Assembly: GCA_948470475.1 (NCBI GenBank)
Contig: OX419342.1
Span: 22,472,577 to 22,536,576 of the forward strand
Direction of reading: 5' to 3'
Origin: Galaxea fascicularis
Lineage: Eukaryota; Cnidaria; Anthozoa; Scleractinia; Euphylliidae
Length of the DNA stretch: 64,000 nt
The position numbers and the translations under genes were made by a program. The notes under the pieces are model-generated. The model saw nothing but the letters and a program-made list of their open reading frames with translations, had not been told where the DNA came from and did no database searches. Numbering within the stretch: the stretch's first letter is position 1; each line of letters starts with the position of its first letter. Positions 60,883-64,000 of this stretch are shown piece after piece.

Positions 60883-60900
60883 CCTTTAGCTATGCGATTC
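60637..60900. other. Non-satellite island in the second block
   Basis: A 264-bp sequence interrupts the array. It has no repeat structure of its own, no clear terminal inverted repeats and no target duplication. A minus-strand open frame (rich in Lys, Glu, Thr) runs through it into satellite on its C-terminal side and shows no motif. It may be a transposon remnant or captured DNA. Confidence 0.6.
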
Positions 60901-63898
60901 TATTACAAACCAGCATTACAACGGACCTCATAACAAACCCCCATTACAACAGACTTTATTACAAACCAGCATTACAACGGACCTCATTACAAACCAGAAT
61001 TACAAAAAACCTCATTAAAAACCCCCATTACAACGGACCTCATTACAAACCCAAGTTACAACAGATCTCATTACACTGACGAGCATTACAACAGACTTTA
61101 TTACAAACAAGCATTACAACGGAACTTAATAAATACCAGCATTACAACGAACCTTATTACAAACCCGCATTACAACGGACTTTATTACAAACCAGCATTA
61201 CAACGGACCTTATTACAAACCAGCGCGCATTACAACAGAACTCATTACAAACCAGCATTACAATGGACCTTATTACAAACCAGCATTAAAACCTAGCATT
61301 ACAACGGACCTCATTACCAACCCGGGTTAAAACGGGTCGCATTACGAACCACAATTACAACGGATCTCATTACAAACCCGAGTTACAACGGACTTTTTTA
61401 CAAACCAGCATTACAACAAACCTCATTGCAAACCACCATTGCAACGAACCTTCTAACAAACCAGCATTACAACGGACTTTATTACAAACAAACATTACAA
61501 CGGGCCTCATTACAAACCCAGGTTACAACGGTTCTCATTACAAACCCGCATTACAACGGACTTTATTACAAACCAGCATTACAACAGATCTAATTACAAA
61601 CCCGCATTACAACGGACCTTATCACAAACCAGCATTACAACGAACCTCATTACAAACCCGGGTACAACAGACCTTATATAAAACCAGCATTACAACCGAG
61701 CATTACAACGGACCTCATTACAAACCAGCATTACAACGGAACTCGTTACAAACAAGCATTACAACGGACCTTACTACAAACCAGCATTACAACAGACCTC
61801 ATTACGAACCCAGGTTACGACGGATCTCATTACAAACAACAATTACAACGGATCTTATTACAAACCAGCATTACAAAAGACCTTATTACAAACCAGCATT
61901 ACAACCGACCTCATTACAAACCAGCATTAAAAAGGACCTCATTAAAAACCCGGGTTACAACGCATCTCATTACAAACCTGCATTACAACGGACTTTATTA
62001 CAAGCCAGCATTACAACGGACCTTATTGCAAACCAGCATTGCAACAGACCTTGTTACAAAACAGCATTACAACGGACCTCATATCAAACCAGCATTGCAA
62101 CGGACCTTCTTACAAACCAACATTACAGCGGACCTCATTGCAAACCAGAATTACAACGGACCTTATTACAAACCAGCATTACAACGGACCTTCAGTTACA
62201 ACCAGCATTACAACGGACCTCATTACAAATTTGGGTTACAAAGGATCTCGTTACAAACCAGAACTACAACGGGTCTGATTTGAAAACCCGCATTACAACG
62301 GGCCCCATGACAAACCCGGGTTACGACGAAGCTTATAACAAACCAGGATTACAACGGACCTCATTACAAACCCGGGGAAGAACGGATCTCATTACAAATA
62401 AGCATTACAACGGACCTCATTACAAACAAGCATTACAGCGGACTTTATTACAAACCAGCACTATAACAGACCTTATTACAAAGCAGCATTACAACAGACC
62501 TCATTACAAACCCGCATTACAACAGAGCTCATTACAAACCAGCATTATAACGGACCTTGTTACAAACCAGCATTACAACGGAATTTTTTACAAACCAGCA
62601 TTACAACTGACCTCATTACAAATGCGCATTACAACGGACGTTTTTACAAACCAGCATTACAATGGAGCTCATTACAAATAAGCTTTACAATGGACCTCAT
62701 TACAGACCAGCGTTACAACAGAGCTCATTACAAACCCGCATTATAACGGACCTTTTTACAAACTAGCATTACAATGGACCTTATTAGAAACCAGCTTTAC
62801 AACGGACCTTATTACAAACATGGGTTACAACGGAATTCATTACAAACCAGGATTACAATGGACCTCATTACAAACCAGGATTACAACAGACCCTATTAAA
62901 AAACCAGCATTACAATTGAGCTCATTACAAACAAGCTTTACAACGGACGTTATTACAAATCCGGGTTACAACCGATCTCATTGCAAACCAGCATTAAAAC
63001 AAACCTCATTACAAACCTGCATTACAACGGAACTTTTTTAGAAACCAGCATTACAACCGACCTCATTACAATCCCGCATAACAACGGACCTTACTACAAA
63101 CCAGGATTACAACGAGCCTTATTACAAACCAGCATTACAACGGAACTCATTAGAAACCAGCATTACAACGGAACTCATTAGAAACCAGGATTACAACGGA
63201 CCTCAGTAGAAACCCACATTACAACGGACCCTATTACAAACTTGCATTACAACGGAACGTATTACAAACCAGCATTACAATGGAGCTCATTACAAATAAG
63301 GTTTACAACGGACCTTATTACAAACTCGGGTTACAACGAAGCTCATTACAATCAAGCATTACAACGGACCTCATTACAAACCCGCATTACAACGGACCTT
63401 ATTACAAACCAGCATTACAACGGACTTCATTACAAACCCGGATTACAACGGACCTCATTACAAACAAGCATTAAAACAGACTTTATTACAAACCAGCATT
63501 ACAACTGACCTCATTACAAACCAGCATTACAATGGACCTCATTACAAACTTGCATTACAACAGACCATATTACAAACCAGCATTACAAAGGATCTCATTA
63601 CAAACCAGCATTACAGTGGACCTTACTACAAACCAGCATTACAATGGACCTTATTACAAACCAGCATTACCACCGACCTCATTACAATCCCGCGTTACAA
63701 CGCGTGCGGACCTTATTACAAACCAGCATTACAACGGACCTTATTACAGACCAGCATTACCACCGACCTCATTACAATCCCGCCTTACAACGCGTGCGGA
63801 CCTTATTACAAACCAGCATTACAAAAATGAGACCTCATTACAAACTAGCATTACAACGGACCTTATTACAAACCGGTATTACAACGTAAGTTTTTACA
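60901..63898 (+). repeat. 28-bp satellite, second block, main part
   Basis: About 107 monomers in the same orientation as region 1, but more diverged. It has variants rare in the first block (CCCGGGTTACAACGG, GAGCTCATTAC, ATTACAAATAAGC) and no 5.6-kb periodicity in this length. Near 63,701-63,800 a 90-bp unit is duplicated (AACGCGTGCGGACC at 63,700 and 63,790), equal to three monomers plus a 6-bp insert. Confidence 0.93.
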
Positions 63899-64000
63899 AA
63901 CCGTTGTAACCCGGGTTGGAATATCAGTTATTTTGTAACTTTGGTTTGTAATGAGGTCCGTTGTAACGCTGGTTTGTAATATTAGGTATTTTGTAACCCT
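63899..64000 (-). repeat. 28-bp satellite in inverted orientation
   Basis: After ACAAACC the sequence reads CGTTGTAACCCGGGTT, then TTGGTTTGTAATGAGGTCCG and TTGTAACGCTGGTTTGTAAT, which are reverse complements of the monomer. The window ends inside this inverted part. Confidence 0.9.

Noticed and set aside
62026..63909. Similar open frames in the second satellite block
   Set aside because: Same artefact as in the first block; reading frames shift with every monomer.

Overview
This 64 kb window looks like a metazoan nuclear genome, most likely a cnidarian (coral or anemone-like). That is inference from the kinds of elements present: a TNP2-type CACTA transposase, many foldback and MITE elements, a CR1/L2-like LINE remnant, tRNA-derived tandem SINE units, and genes split by GT-AG introns. 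I see no prokaryotic gene organisation. I could run no searches, so family names rest on motifs I can read.

Region 1 (1-34,332) is one tandem satellite array. The monomer is 28 bp: a 15-bp half (CATTACAACGGACCT) followed by a 13-bp half (CATTACAAACCAG). About 200 diverged monomers form a higher-order repeat (HOR) of 5.5-6.1 kb. Units start at 11 (short, rearranged), 3,765, 9,841, 15,777, 21,294, 26,895 and 32,608 (terminal, decayed). Unit lengths differ almost exactly by whole monomers. The long open frames here are artefacts: the + strand consensus has no stop in any frame, and 28 = 1 mod 3.

Region 2 (34,333-60,487) is a roughly 26 kb non-satellite island with three gene-like loci. (a) A decayed CACTA/TNP2 transposase gene lies on the minus strand (39,769 to 35,394). 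It has one intron, frame breaks and stops, and a 397-bp hAT-like MITE whose 6-bp target duplication can be read inside the codons. (b) A small three-exon gene for a basic, coiled-coil-like protein lies head to head with it (40,059-41,865, plus), 289 bp away, and has one frame break. (c) A plus-strand gene for a homeodomain-like protein (47,812-60,132) has six exons that join in phase. Its three 3' exons are duplicated lysine-rich exons of symmetric phase. Around and inside these lie an 89-bp minisatellite, several MITEs with readable terminal inverted repeats (TIRs) and target site duplications (TSDs; 6, 9, 8, 3 and 8 bp), foldback clusters, a 307-bp tandem duplication, a LINE fragment and tandem tRNA-derived units.

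Region 3 (60,488-64,000) is a second block of the same 28-bp satellite. It is more diverged, shows no 5.6-kb HOR, is broken by a 264-bp island, and flips orientation at about 63,900.

The main story is repeat evolution: a satellite homogenised in HOR units beside a transposon graveyard in which successive insertions can be ordered from target site duplications.
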